DNA from: Owenia fusiformis
Taxonomy: Eukaryota > Annelida > Polychaeta > Sabellida > Oweniidae
Assembly (NCBI GenBank): GCA_903813345.2
Contig: CAIIXF020000006.1
Coordinates: 35,936,436-36,000,435 of the forward strand
Length of the DNA stretch: 64,000 nt
Reading direction: 5' to 3'
Position numbers and translations under genes: made by a program. Below the pieces are notes generated by a model, which was not told the DNA's origin, searched no databases, and saw only the letters and a list, made by a program, of their open reading frames with translations. Below are positions 34,250 through 47,200 of this stretch, piece by piece (the stretch's first letter is position 1; each line of letters begins with the position of its first letter).

Positions 34250-34996
34250 GCACTGGTGATCCACTCGATTACGCTGGTTACCGAAACGGTTCGTTTTGGT
34301 AACAAAATGTCGGAACGTCGAAGGTACGATTTTTCTCTTTTCCTTATTTCACGCGTTGTAGGCAGAATACCCAAGACATTTTTAACACCAGTATCATATG
34401 TTTAAGAAAATGTACATATGCGCGAACAAGGCTAAACAAAAAATTGTTTCAATTTTAGAATATTTTTGGCTCATGTCATTCCTTGTCATGTCTATTTTCT
34501 AAAAATCACAAAAGTGCATACTTTATTCCAGGAAAACTAAAGCTTTTTACAATAATGTATTATTTTTCTAAAAGAATGGTTACCATTCTTATTATTTGGG
34601 AGAATTTAAATATTTTCACTCATTTTTGCACTTTGAATCATTAATAACTTCACCAATTTATAACATATTGTGAATCTTTTGGGAGATATTGTATTTGATA
34701 TTGTAAGGAATAGATTGGTAGGTCAATTATACATGTTGCTTGTAATTTTGTCACCCCCTATAGATCAGATTCTGCCTTTAAGTGAGGAATTAAATCGACG
34801 ATTCTGTTGTCTTCTGATCTATTTTTTCGCAAACATGACCATTTTCTAAAACATATGATACTGATACACGTTTGTGATAAAAAACGTCGTGGGGATTCTG
34901 CCTAAAAAGAAAATCGTACCTTCGACGTTCCGACATTTTGTTACCAAAACGAACCGTTTCGGTAACCAGCGTAATCGAGTGGATCACCAGTGATCT
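34250..34996. repeat. Fold-back element with ~175-bp arms
   Basis: Left arm about 34250-34425 is inverted at 34812-34996. The outer ~85 bp, from CACTGGTGATCCACTCGATT to TCGAAGGTACGATTTT, are essentially identical; the inner part is diverged (GGCAGAAT, AGTATCATATGTTT). The inner spacer contains a stretch also found at 42085-42225. Confidence 0.75.
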
Positions 34997-35573
34997 GCAT
35001 AACTTTTTACGCCTATAATAACCTGTACGATGAGTATTTTGCATCCTCCAAAGCAGGTGTCCAGAGTCCGTATATGTTCTGGATTTTGAAGCCTCGTGAT
35101 CGGAGGATGAGTATTTTGAGGAACATGGTGAAAATGTCAAGTTGCATTTGAAATATACCTTAAATGCTTTTCACATGTATGGTATATTGATTTGGTATCC
35201 CCTTGAATTCCGGGGGGGGGATAAAGTAACTACCTGGGTGGATAAAGTAAACAAAATGACGATGCTATGGCCAACATAAATCAATTTTGTGGTATTTCTT
35301 ACAAAATGTTTATTTCAAATATACATTAAATTACAACAGTACTCGTATAGTCATATAGATTCATAAATAAAAATCTTACTAGCTTTGTTATCGAATGAAG
35401 AAGATATAATTAATTAATCATAAATATAAAGGACGATGTCAGTTTTGAACGTGAGATGAAAATGCATATTATCTACCTGAGTATGGGATAACAATTTTTA
35501 GATATACAGAGTGTCCATGAAGTCCCTTACATACACACTTTACATCTCTTTATCGTATGATCTGTAAATGAAG

Positions 35574-35756
35574 CCCGGTGTGAAAGAAATGATGGTCCCC
35601 CAGGGATCATGGTCCCCTTTCTTAACGGCACTTACTGGGCCCTGATTGCGTATAAGATAATTAGGGAAAGAGTTGTACTTACTACTTAGGTCACCATATA
35701 AATCAATGGAGAATAGGACCATTATTTGATAGGACCTCCTACCCTTTTACACCGGG
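35574..35756. mobile_element. MITE with CCGGTGT ends, copy 2
   Basis: Same family as the element at 32451. Flanked by AATGAAG on both sides (7-8 bp target duplication, 35567-35573 and 35757-35763), suggesting hAT-like integration. Confidence 0.78.
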
Positions 35757-37898
35757 AATGAAGCCTTCTGATTGGTCAGTTCTTGTGCTGTAACAATCTG
35801 TATTGCCACTGAGATTGTCTCGTCTCGTTCCAATACGGAATTTCTCGAGTAGAACATATCCTGTATTGCACTTCAAATCATTCAATAACTTATAGTATTG
35901 TAATTGATAGATGTACTTTATGGACACTCTGTATTGTTTACTTGAAAAGATCGATCTACTTGATAATCAATGTTTATTGACATTGTTAATTATTTTCATT
36001 TTCACTTTTTATATTCCCTTTGCCTTCTTTTGAAGTGAAGCAGATATACATGATTGTCATATACAGTAATGCGAGGTTTTGGATATGGGTTTTATCCTTA
36101 AGACAATACGCACAGGCCTAGGTGAAAGAATGATATCAATTCAATGAATTAATCCATCAAATAAAATGAAACAATTTTTGGAAACAGCTCCATGCACCCC
36201 ATTTGGTGAAATAAAAACACACAAATGAGAGTTCAATGAGAAACACCAATCCATCTATTTCAGCTCAATTTGCTCACTCACTACATGTGGTATCTTTATA
36301 GTGTACGACACTGACGAGTTAATGGGAGCCAAGACTCGTATATATGGCACTTAACTACGAGGTTGGTCTTCACATCTGGCCCATTGGTTTGAGTGTAAAT
36401 GTTGCTGTTTTAAAACTTCAAATTCACTACATATATCAAATAAATATCATATTTTCCTTCCTTATTATTTACAAACATGTTTTAAGATTCAAAATTAAAA
36501 CGTTTTGGATATTTTCAATAACATTCATCATTTTTGGAGCAATTTTTACATGTTAAAGTATGCTATTAAACCCATTGAATTTTTCGCCATCTATTGACAG
36601 TCCTGAAGGCCATTGGCATTCAGTTTAGATTTGAGTAAACGTGTACCAGACACACTTATTTATACAATCATACATATGCAGGATATAAGATGCAAAGTTA
36701 ATGTAAAATGTGTATGTACATTATCGTTGTGCTATATAGTCAGTGAATTACACGGAGGTAGATACATAATGTGCCATCTTCAAAAACAGCTTTTTACTTA
36801 TTATCCAGCATTGACACAAAATCGTAACATTTCCACAAATCCATCATGTACTGGATTCATTCTGTGAAGCTACATCTATCATGGAGAGTGGTACACTGTT
36901 TTATGAAGGGAGTAATTTAAAGGGCCACGGAGTGTCAGTGAATTAGACGATAAGGAAACCTGCCACCTTTTGGTACATCAACTTGACAAGGAAGCTCTGA
37001 TATATTGGCTCGATTGCAATTGATGATGTCATTGGCATTGCTACCTTCAACCTATAACATAACATATTCTAGCATTCTAAATAAATGACTTTTGGCGGCA
37101 TAATAATTTATTTTCAATGGTTGGTCTGGTCGACCTTGTGCACAGAGAAATAATTTTACAGGCTATTCAGTTTGGACCCAGTGTTGCAATAGATTTTGAG
37201 GGTGGTATATTTAAGACTTACAACCTACAGAAAATAATGGCTACCAGCAGTAGTACGTAATTTATTTCTCATTTTATCATTAATTTGGCAGGTTACAATA
37301 CATTACATTTACTCTGTGTATACAGTTTAGAAATTCACATTTCTATGTTGCAATGTAGCTAACAATATTCTATTATTGCTATACTACAGAGACTAATATG
37401 TTATATTAATTGCAATGCAAAGAATTATACATGATATTTCTAGATTGCAATGTGGAATGATAATTTTATATTGCATTGTAGAGTATGATATTTCTAAAGT
37501 GCAATGTCAAGAATGATATTTTATATCATATTGCAATGTATAGAATGATATACAATATTTCTACACTGCGATTCAGAGAATGATATATCTATATGATTAC
37601 AACAAAGAGTATATCATTTCGGTTGTTGTTAAACCATTGAAAACAAATAAATCTCTTAGTATGTCCCATGTATCCATTCAAATTTACATGAAATGAATAA
37701 GCAATTTCACGATTTTGACCATATTTGGTCAAAGAACTGCGAAACGATTTTTGCAAAGTACTGATGCAGTACCCATAGGACTATATTCAGGAGTACACTA
37801 CAAGTGCCATAAAAAATTTGTCTTTGTTGTTTTGAAATAGACACAACAGGACATACGGAACATTTAACCAAGCCTAGTTTTTATGAGTATTATTTTTT

Positions 37899-38233
37899 TT
37901 AGTCTAGCTTACACCCACATATACTTTTCTCTCCAATTTCTGCGGGTGGACTCGGTTGTGTGATAGTCACTTTACAGCAATCTGGGCAGCCCACTTGGGG
38001 CATCTTCAGCTCTAAAAGTCCATCTTTGAGTTTCTGGATGTCCATATCTATGGTGAAATCAACAGATTTCCTCTTTGGTAATTTATAAAGATCTACATTG
38101 ATCTTTGGAGATGGCTTTGAGGTATGTGTGTCTTTTTTAGCGTTTGTTTTATTTGATTTTAATTTACTTTGTCGCAGTTCTTGGTCACCAAGTGAGAAGT
38201 GCACATCTGTATCGGACTTGTTTTCGGGAACAT
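37899..38233 (-). CDS. Guanylate cyclase exon k (Cys-rich C-terminus, stop)
   Basis: Encodes [20 protein letters not shown], a Lys/Ser-rich basic region, then [19 protein letters not shown] and ends ICGCKLD before the stop. Eight residues from the end the Cys-Gly-Cys resembles no known motif. Acceptor TTTTTCAG. An open frame continues 10 codons upstream into the intron. Confidence 0.85.
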
Positions 38234-41200
38234 CTGAAAAATATTTTACAAAATTATTTCCCAAAATCAGACCTTAAAAATCCAGAGGGCAACATTGGAT
38301 AATACAAAATACCCAGGCTAATTATTCTAAAAAATTGCATAAAATCGAAGTGTAATTGTTTATTAGTTTGTCATAATGTTGTAGTAGGGCAGTACCCATC
38401 TCTTTACATTCCAAGCATATATGTATACGAGCTCTAAACTCCAAGAAAATTAATTTTCTGTATTATCTGACTATCATCGTGTTCGAAACCAAAAATTTCA
38501 TATTATGTAATTTGAAGAAAGTAGTCTTATTTTCTTTATTTTTCTTTTAAATATTTTTACTGTATTTTTTTATTGATGTAGGTTTGGCCATAATAGGACA
38601 TTAGTGCAACTAAAGATTTATGAAAAAATCACAAAGTGAGAGCATTTTTATCGGAATATATGGATCGCTCCTTGTATTTGTAGATTAACAGAATCTTTGT
38701 GCTTTACCCTCATGTATGGTATCACCATTCAGAACACCATTAAAAGAATGCTTTCTCTCTGAATTTTGAGTATTGAAGAACACTTCAGCCTCGCTCTTTT
38801 TGTGGTGCATCATAAAGCCATTGTCAAAGGACCTAAAATGTAAAATGATAAAATGATGAATAAAAACGAGATGACAGGATGATGCCAAGACTACTGATTT
38901 GAAACTATAAATCTATATCCAAAATTGGGTCAAAAGTGAAGCTACATAACATGTAATCTGTTATCAATTTTTGAAATAGTTATGCGTGGTTGCACCCCGG
39001 GGTTGCAACATTAGAACATTTAAGAATTTTCTCAAACTTGGTAAGATCCTTTAACTATTTACCCAGTCTGGTTGTTGCTTGGTAAGAGCCTTTAACTCCT
39101 TATCCAAGATCTGGCGGATGCTTTCTAAGATCCCTTAACTGTTGCTTTGTAGGTTCCTTTAACTACTTACCCGAGGTCTGGTGGTTGCTTGGTAAGATCC
39201 TTTAATCACTAACCAAGATATGATGGTTGCTCTCTAAGATCCTTTAACTACTTAACCGAGATATGATGGTTGCTTGGTAAGATCCTTTAATTGCTTAACG
39301 GAGATCTGATGGTTGCTTTCTAAGATCCTTAAATTCTTAACCAAGATATGATGGTTGCTTGGTAAGGTCCTTTAACTATACTTACCCGAAGGTCTGAAGG
39401 TTGCTTGGTAAGATCCTTTAACTACTTACCGGAAGGTCTGGTGGGTGCTTGGTAAGATCCTTTAACTACTTACCCAAAATCTCTTGATTCCTCAGCACGA
39501 CCCTTTAACTACTTACCCGAGGTCTGAAGGTTGCTTGGTAACTTTAATTACTTAGCGGAGATCTGATGGTTGCTTTCTGAGATCCTTTAACTTCTTAACA
39601 GAGATATGATGGTTGCTTGGCAAGGTCCTTTAACTACTTACCCGAAGGTCTGAAGGTTGGTTGGTAAGATCCTTTAACTACTTACCCAAAATCTCTTGTT
39701 TCCTCAGCAAGACCCTTTAACTACTTACCCAAGGTCTGAAGGTTCCTTGGTAAGATCCTTTAATTACTTAGCGGAGATCTGATGGTTGTTTTCTGAGATC
39801 CTTTAACTTCTTAACCGAGATATGATGGTTGCTTGGCAAGGTCCTTTAACTACTTACCCGAAGGTCAGAAGGTTGGTTGGTAAGATCCTTTAACTACTTA
39901 CCCAAAATCTCTTGTTTCCTCAGCACGACCCTTTAACTACTTACCCGAGGTCTGAAGGTTCCTTGGTAAGATCCTTTAATTACTTAGCGGAGATCTGATG
40001 GTTGCTTTCTGAGATCCTTTAACTTCTTAACAGAGATATGATGGTTGCTTAGCAAGGTCCTTTAACTACTTACCCGAAGGTCTGAAGGTTGGTTGGTAAG
40101 ATCCTTTAACTACTTACCCAAAATCTCTTGTTTCCTCAGCACGACCCTTTAACTACTTACCCGAGGTCTGAAGGTTCCTTGGTAAGATCCTTTAATTACT
40201 TAGCGGAGATCTGATGGTTGTTTTCTCTGAGATCCTTTAACTTCTTAACCGAGATATGATGGTTGCTTGGCAAGGTCCTTTAACTACTTACCCGAGGTCT
40301 GAAGGTTGTTTGGTAAGATCCTTTAACTACTTACTCAAAATCTCTTGATTCCTCAGCACGACCATTTAACTACTTACCCGAGGTCTGAAGGTTGCTTGGT
40401 AAGATCCTTTAATTACTTAGCGGAGATCTGATGGTTGTTTTCTGAGATCCTTTAACTTCTTAACCGAGATATGATGGTTGCTTGGCAAGGTCCTTTAACT
40501 ACTTACCCGAATGTCAGAAGGTTGGTTGGTAAGATCCTTTAACTACTTACCCAAAATCTCTTGTTTCCTCAGCACGACCCTTTAACTACTTACCCGAGGT
40601 CTGAAGGTTCCTTGGTAAGATCCTTTAATTACTTAGCGCAGATCTGATGGTTGTTTTCTGAGATCCTTTAACTTCTTAACCGAGATATGATGGTTGCTTG
40701 GCAAGGTTCTTTAACTACTTACCCGAAGGTCAGAAGGTTGGTTGGTAAGATCCTTTAACTACTTACCCAAAATCTCTTGTTTACTCAGCACGACCCTTTA
40801 ACTACTTACCCGAGGTCTGAAGGTTCCTTGGTAAGATCCTTTAATTACTTAGGGGAGATCTGATGGTTGTTTTCTGAGATCCTTTAACTTCTTAACCGAG
40901 ATATGATGGTTGCTTGGCAAGGTCCTTTAACTACTTACCCGAGGTCTGAAGGCCGGGTCTGAAGGTTGCTTGGTAAGATCCTTTAACTACTTACCCGAGG
41001 TCTGAAGGTTGTTTGGTGAGTTTCCATGTTTCACTTTTCAATGCTGCACATTTTTCAGCGATATTAGGGTCTGATTTCCTCCCCGCCAGCCAATATGTCT
41101 TCATCTCACCTTTACCCTGCAGTAATAAAGTTAAAATTCACATAAACATTACAAATGTATTTTATTCATTGATGTTTTGGCAGAAAGTGATTTTAATTCC

Positions 41201-44200
41201 AAGCATTGGAGTAACTAAATGAACACGATATCGAATCTTGCACCTGTTCAAAAGTTGAGTATTTGGAAATATACGTGATGAATTAGGACTCTTAAATTCC
41301 GATGTCGGAAATTTTTTATCAAAATTTCTGAAATGAATATTTTGAACCTAGTTAAGAATTAATAGGAAAACAAATGATTACGATGGGAATGGAAAACACT
41401 TAATACTTTTCAGGTATTTAGGTCAGATGACCTCGACGATTAAAATGCACTCTCACATATAAACTAAAAGAAAATATGAGAGGATTGTTGAAATTCATAG
41501 ATATAATTACAGACTTGAGAAACTATAGGAATTTGAATGCGTGATGAAAGAGTTGGTTTCTGTTTTTCTGTAATTGTTCAGGATTAACCTTAAATGTGTT
41601 TTATTGGATTCAGATGTTGGGCGGGCATGTCCAGAAAGGTTTTACATGTTACAGATCTCCCAGCTTAATTCCCTTTCTGGCAATTTACGAAGTTACAAAA
41701 AAACACACGTTAATCCTTGTGCAAAATGTTGTGTTAATACCATCTCCACAAGCAACAAACAATCAACCAATCAACCAGCCAAACAAATAAACAGTTTGCG
41801 CTATAATTGAGTCAATTATTTTGTCAGAGAACTTAATTAACTTACACGGGAGTGATCGAAATAAGATAAAACGAAAACAGTGACCTCGTGGGATGTTTAC
41901 AGACATACTCATCACAACGTGCAGCCAGGAAACTGGGGGAAAACCCATGTTTCAACAGGTGGTATCCGAGGACAATTTCCTGTTTTCTCTCCACATAAAA
42001 ATGTTTATGTTTTCCATCTGAATATCAACTGGAAATTGTTTTAATTTAATTAAAGAGAGAATCAGATTTAGCGAGCAGGCCAACAAAAAATTGTTTCAAT
42101 TTAAGAATATTTCTGACTCATACCATTCCTTGTCATGTCTATTTACTAAAAATCCCTGAAGTGCACACTTTATTTCAAGAAAACCAAGAATTTTACAATA
42201 ATGTATTATTTTATAAGAATGGACCCATAATTTGAAAAGAACCAAACATTTTATTGTAAAAACGGTGATTCATAAGCTAAATACTATAGAGAGAATACAC
42301 TCCCCTTCATAAGTTTGGACAGCGTAGCAAATCCCTTTGTTCCTTACAATAGCTCGGATGATAATTAGATGAACTCTTAAATCATCAAAATATAAACGGG
42401 CTTGGATTCATCTCAAATTGCCAAACTCATGGAGGGGAGCGTAGGATGGCCCTTAACGATAATGGGAAGTAAATTGAATTAGAACGCTGCACTGAAATGT
42501 AATTAAGGTAAAAAACAAGCCGAGATGGTGTAACCACAAGTTCAGTAAAATGTCTGTTAAAGCTCTGACCAGAATCCTTTACATATACATCGCAATCTGT
42601 TTAAAGGGGCAACAAGGACTGCAGAGAGAATATTCGAAAATATTTATTTTTTCTGAGCTATCAGGTCAATATTTGGCTTAACATCTTCTTTGACATACCT
42701 ATTTTCTTAAAATGTATGGGTAAACTATCAATCTCAGCATTAAAAAGTGTTAATTCAGTTCAATAAAAATATATGTCAGTCTTGATGAAATATCCAAATT
42801 TAGATATATTTTGACACTGGTCGATTATCATTGAATGGCCCCTCTGCGCTAATTGTTGCACCTTTAATCCGAACACCACTGGGACTGGTCAAAATTGTTC
42901 AAATTAGCAGGTGTTTCTTAATAGGTGAGCCAATTGGAGATAACAAAATTGGGACTGCAAAAAAGTGTTCACGTTTAGAAGTCTGGCCCGTAGCCAGGGG
43001 GGGGGGTTCAGTGGCCAAAATTTCTTTCAAAATCATGCAGTTTTTCACCATTCTGAGCACCCTTTAAGTGATTTTGGCAATTTTTGGACCAAAATTGTCA
43101 AAAGTGACCCCCCCTGGAATTTTTCAAAAAGTGAGCCCCCTTGGCAAATCCTGGCTACGGACCTGGACGTATTCGGATTGGAGAGATGTTCAGATATACA
43201 GGATTTATTTGCACCGAGATGATTTTTTTCCAATGATGACGATGGTGTTGATTGTACTGATTTCTCAGTTAGTTGAGAGACAAACGCCAGATTAAAACAC
43301 AATTAAAATTCTTTGTTCGATTTACTTCAGGCACTTTAGTTATTTATGTGTCAGGTAAATGCCTTTACATCAGGTTCAAATTACAAATAAAAATGCCCTA
43401 AATAAGTTAAAGAGGAAATATGTGTTATGTCTGAGATTTTCTACAATAACATGCCTTAAAGAGTAGGAAATATATCAAGTGTTATGTCTCAGATTTTTTA
43501 CTATATTTTTCTATCATTTTCCGTATTAAACTTTTACTATTACTTATTACTATACTTCATATTGATATGATCTTATATCACTAATAAATATCTGCATCGG
43601 ATTCCTTTTTGCAACGTTTCGACGAATGTAAAATATAATTTGATACATTTTTTTTATTCGAAACGTTTGACTTTGGAAAAAACAGAGCATGTCTGTTAGG
43701 AGTTCAATATTTTCATAACCGCCAAAAAACGTAATTATTTACGTCAGGAGGACGGGGATAAACACTATTTAATTAGGCGACGGGCAGTGATTTTTAGTTT
43801 CCCGGTGTTTCGTCTTTTGCAATATCCGGCCGTTTGGCAGTGATGGTATATACTCAACAGATATATATACAAAGAATTTATAATGTGTTCTTTATATAGC
43901 AGTATCAGAAAGTGTGTGCTGTCGGGTTGCACATGTACACAAATCAACATTTTGACTCGTTTTACACCGCGAGTGGATCATAATTTTGACTTTCGTTACA
44001 AGGGGGTAAAGACCATACTAAATTAATTTTTGACGGAGATTGAAATATTGACCCGGCCCCTTAATGTAAATATATGTACATATAAGTACATAATAAACTA
44101 TTTTACTGCAACATTGTTATAACAACATTTAGAGCAAAATTGTTTACACTGTTTATTGTTTATTAGTAATATGGAGTAGATTGGGAGAAACGATGATGTA

Positions 44201-47200
44201 TATGTTTTTTGGTTAATGTACCCAATTGATCTCATTTAAATATATACTATATCTAGTAACAGTGCTGTACAATATTAAGCATTGTAGAATTAAAGTAATT
44301 GTAATCCAATGGAATTTATATAGCCTCAAATAAAAATCTGCTTCAGATCAGATTAAGTGAAGTACATTGTTCCAGAAAAAATGTTAAAATAGTAATTTCA
44401 TAAATAAACTGAAAAATCAAAATAACTAAAGATAAGTTTTCTGTTATGTACATGTACCCAATACGCAACAATGTGTGTAAATCCCAGAAAACGGCACTGG
44501 TTATTTTGAGAGGGGAAACTCGTGAAATATACATGATCAGACCATACTTTTTTGACTTGGCTTCAGCAGGTTATCATCTGGTTAACATATAGTATGATCT
44601 GGAAATACTCTTTATGATCTCAGTTCTTGGTTCAAAAGGCGGGGAACCGTTGATCTTGACATTGTAGCCATTAATTAGCGCTCTCTCTAAGACAAAACAT
44701 GCCATATAATCCTTCAGAAAAAGTGAACAGTTCCCATAGGGAGTTGCCATTCTTTTGGTATGGTTTAGTCCTAGTCCCCCCCCCCCTCTTCGGCAGGGGA
44801 AACCAATATTATTCTTGTGTTAAATTTTTCTATTTTGTTACCAAAATTGTTTTTGGTCACAATTTTTCTAATTTGTTTTAATTTCCAAAGTACCTCATTT
44901 TTGAGAAAAGAGGCATTTAACAGAATTTCAAATTTGGGCTTGGACACAAAAACACCCCAATTCGGGGTATTATGCCATATACCCATATACTATATCTAAC
45001 TAATTAGAATGATCGACGAGAATATTATAATGGAGAACAGCATCGATATGATAATGCAACTATGACTTAAGGGAAATTACCTCCTTTGTATCCCCAAGAA
45101 GGTATCAGGGAAAATCTTCAAATCTGATGTCAAGAACTTTCGGGTTTACAAAGGCCTATTGTGAACTTGTGGTGTAAAAGTCAGTCTTAAATTTCAATCC
45201 ATAAATAATCCATAAAAATCTCTCACAAAGTGACTGCAGGTCGTTAAAATATATTTCAACCTTAAGCCTGAAATTCCGACTTAACCATAAAAACCAGAGA
45301 GAGCCTTATAAACTAGAGAAAAACTAAAAAACAGCAACTGTCACACACAAATTAAAAAATGGAAACCTTATAACGTAAAACACCAAAAATAAATAATAAT
45401 CTACTAGAACAAGCCTTAGGTTTCAAGTGAAACAGAAAAACATAATTTTGTATCGCTAATGTATATGTTTATTGTTGCATTGTCATATTCCCCACTCTTT
45501 GATTGGTCCATTTAGTACATGTGACCACAAATACTGTATGCAGGTGGATACTCGTTTCATAGGTGTGATATCATAAAAGGGTAAATCCACCTGCGTTAAT
45601 ACTCTGGGTGCAGTATTTTTGTACAGTGTAAAATTGTATTCATTTCAGTACCTGTAGTTCAAGCTAATTAACATGCTTAAATAACAGAACAAATATTTCA
45701 TTATATTTTGGTTATACTTTCAATGGTTCTGCAAGGTGTACACGTACCTTTCAGAATCACCGAAATGCAAATGGATGATTCACTTCAATGAAAATGAAGA
45801 TTTAATTAACATTGTAAAGTTAAAAGATTTTGAAAAATTATGAAATGAAGTAAAATCAAAATGAAGTAAAAATGAAACTTCGTTCGGGGATGATTTCACT
45901 GGGGATGATTTCACTGGGGGAGAATCTACAGTTATGAGAATAGCAGAATTCCAGTAAAAATTGAAATGGTCCCTGTATTACTCTCACCGCAAAATGAAAA
46001 CAACAATACCATTTTTTCAAAAATCAGTATTTTGACCCAATCCCTCAAGTAAAGGTTGCACTGACTTGACAGCTCCCCGGGCTAATGTCAATGATTCTGA
46101 ATTTGAAATCAGCAACACAGTACTGCACTCTAGGCCTATGAGATAAAATTAACCATGAACGTTCATTCGTCAAATTAATAATTGACTGTCTCCACGCGTG
46201 TTTCTTACGATCACTGAATTAAAATATGCTAAATTCATTAAATGTATCAATATACATGTATTTGTTTACTTCATAATCGATAACAAATAGCCATTAGAGC
46301 CTAAAATATACAAAGACAAATGATTTAACTATTCAGCGTTATTACTACCCAATATACAGTATCTGCGAACGAGATCTTATTTCTAACTTCTGAGTGGGTT
46401 AAAAAACCTGGTCGAAACAAGGGAGTTATATTGATATAAGACTGTGCGGTAATCTTTCATTTACATCTAGACATAGTCAGACCTGGGATAGAAACCACAA
46501 GACGCTTAGCAGATCTTAAGAATAGGAGCATGTAAATATTTATAAACTATAATTGATTTGAACTGTTTGAGCGGAAAATGGGTAAGTTGTTGTCTTGTTG
46601 TCTTAACATTGATAAGAAATTAAGCATTGCGTACATGATGATGCAAACAGGAATAACTTTGGTTGTCAAGAAGTTCCATTTTTTAATAGAATAATTTTAA
46701 AATGTTTTAAACTAAAGCAAAATGATTCAAGAACTTTTTATTGCATCTGTTTTTTATTTTTATCAAATGGCAGTGTTTATGTTGATCTTCAAACTCATGG
46801 GAAATTTCAAATATTAATTTATAAACTTTCATTTGAGGAAGTTAGTCACAGAGTTTACAGTTTTTTAATCATACACGTTTTCATTCACCTTAAAAATAGT
46901 GAGACTTACATAATGTATTTTATATTTTATAAAGTATTTCAACCATTATACTTTATTAAATGGAATTTTTATTTTAAATTTTCAAAAATGCTTTCTGAAA
47001 ATCTTTTTGATAAAGCTAAAGTTATATCATGTAAAATACAATAATGATACATAATTACAAAAACTATTTACAAAATAAAAATCACGTAAGAAAAAAGGCA
47101 TTAACATGCAAAATTTCACCACCTACCATTTGTTACAAAAGCCAACCGCCGAACACTAACCGCAGAATGCCGACCGACGAGTTCACAAATGTTGCAGACT

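Larger units (their letters stand above)
31538..37898. other. Intergenic interval between FUBP start and guanylate cyclase end
   Basis: No gene found. It must contain the FUBP promoter next to 31538; no TATA box stands out. The rest is dominated by small inverted-repeat elements (listed separately) and a diverged GCAATGTAGAGAATGATATT repeat at about 37340-37620. Confidence 0.5.

Noticed and set aside
39036-41015. CRISPR array
   Set aside because: The units are contiguous 43-bp monomers without spacers, in an animal intron; it is a satellite-like array.
46570-46620. ATGG followed by GTAAGT as a possible first exon of the fibrinogen gene
   Set aside because: Only one codon precedes the donor-like site, and no signal-peptide exon follows; the splice-site match alone is weak evidence.
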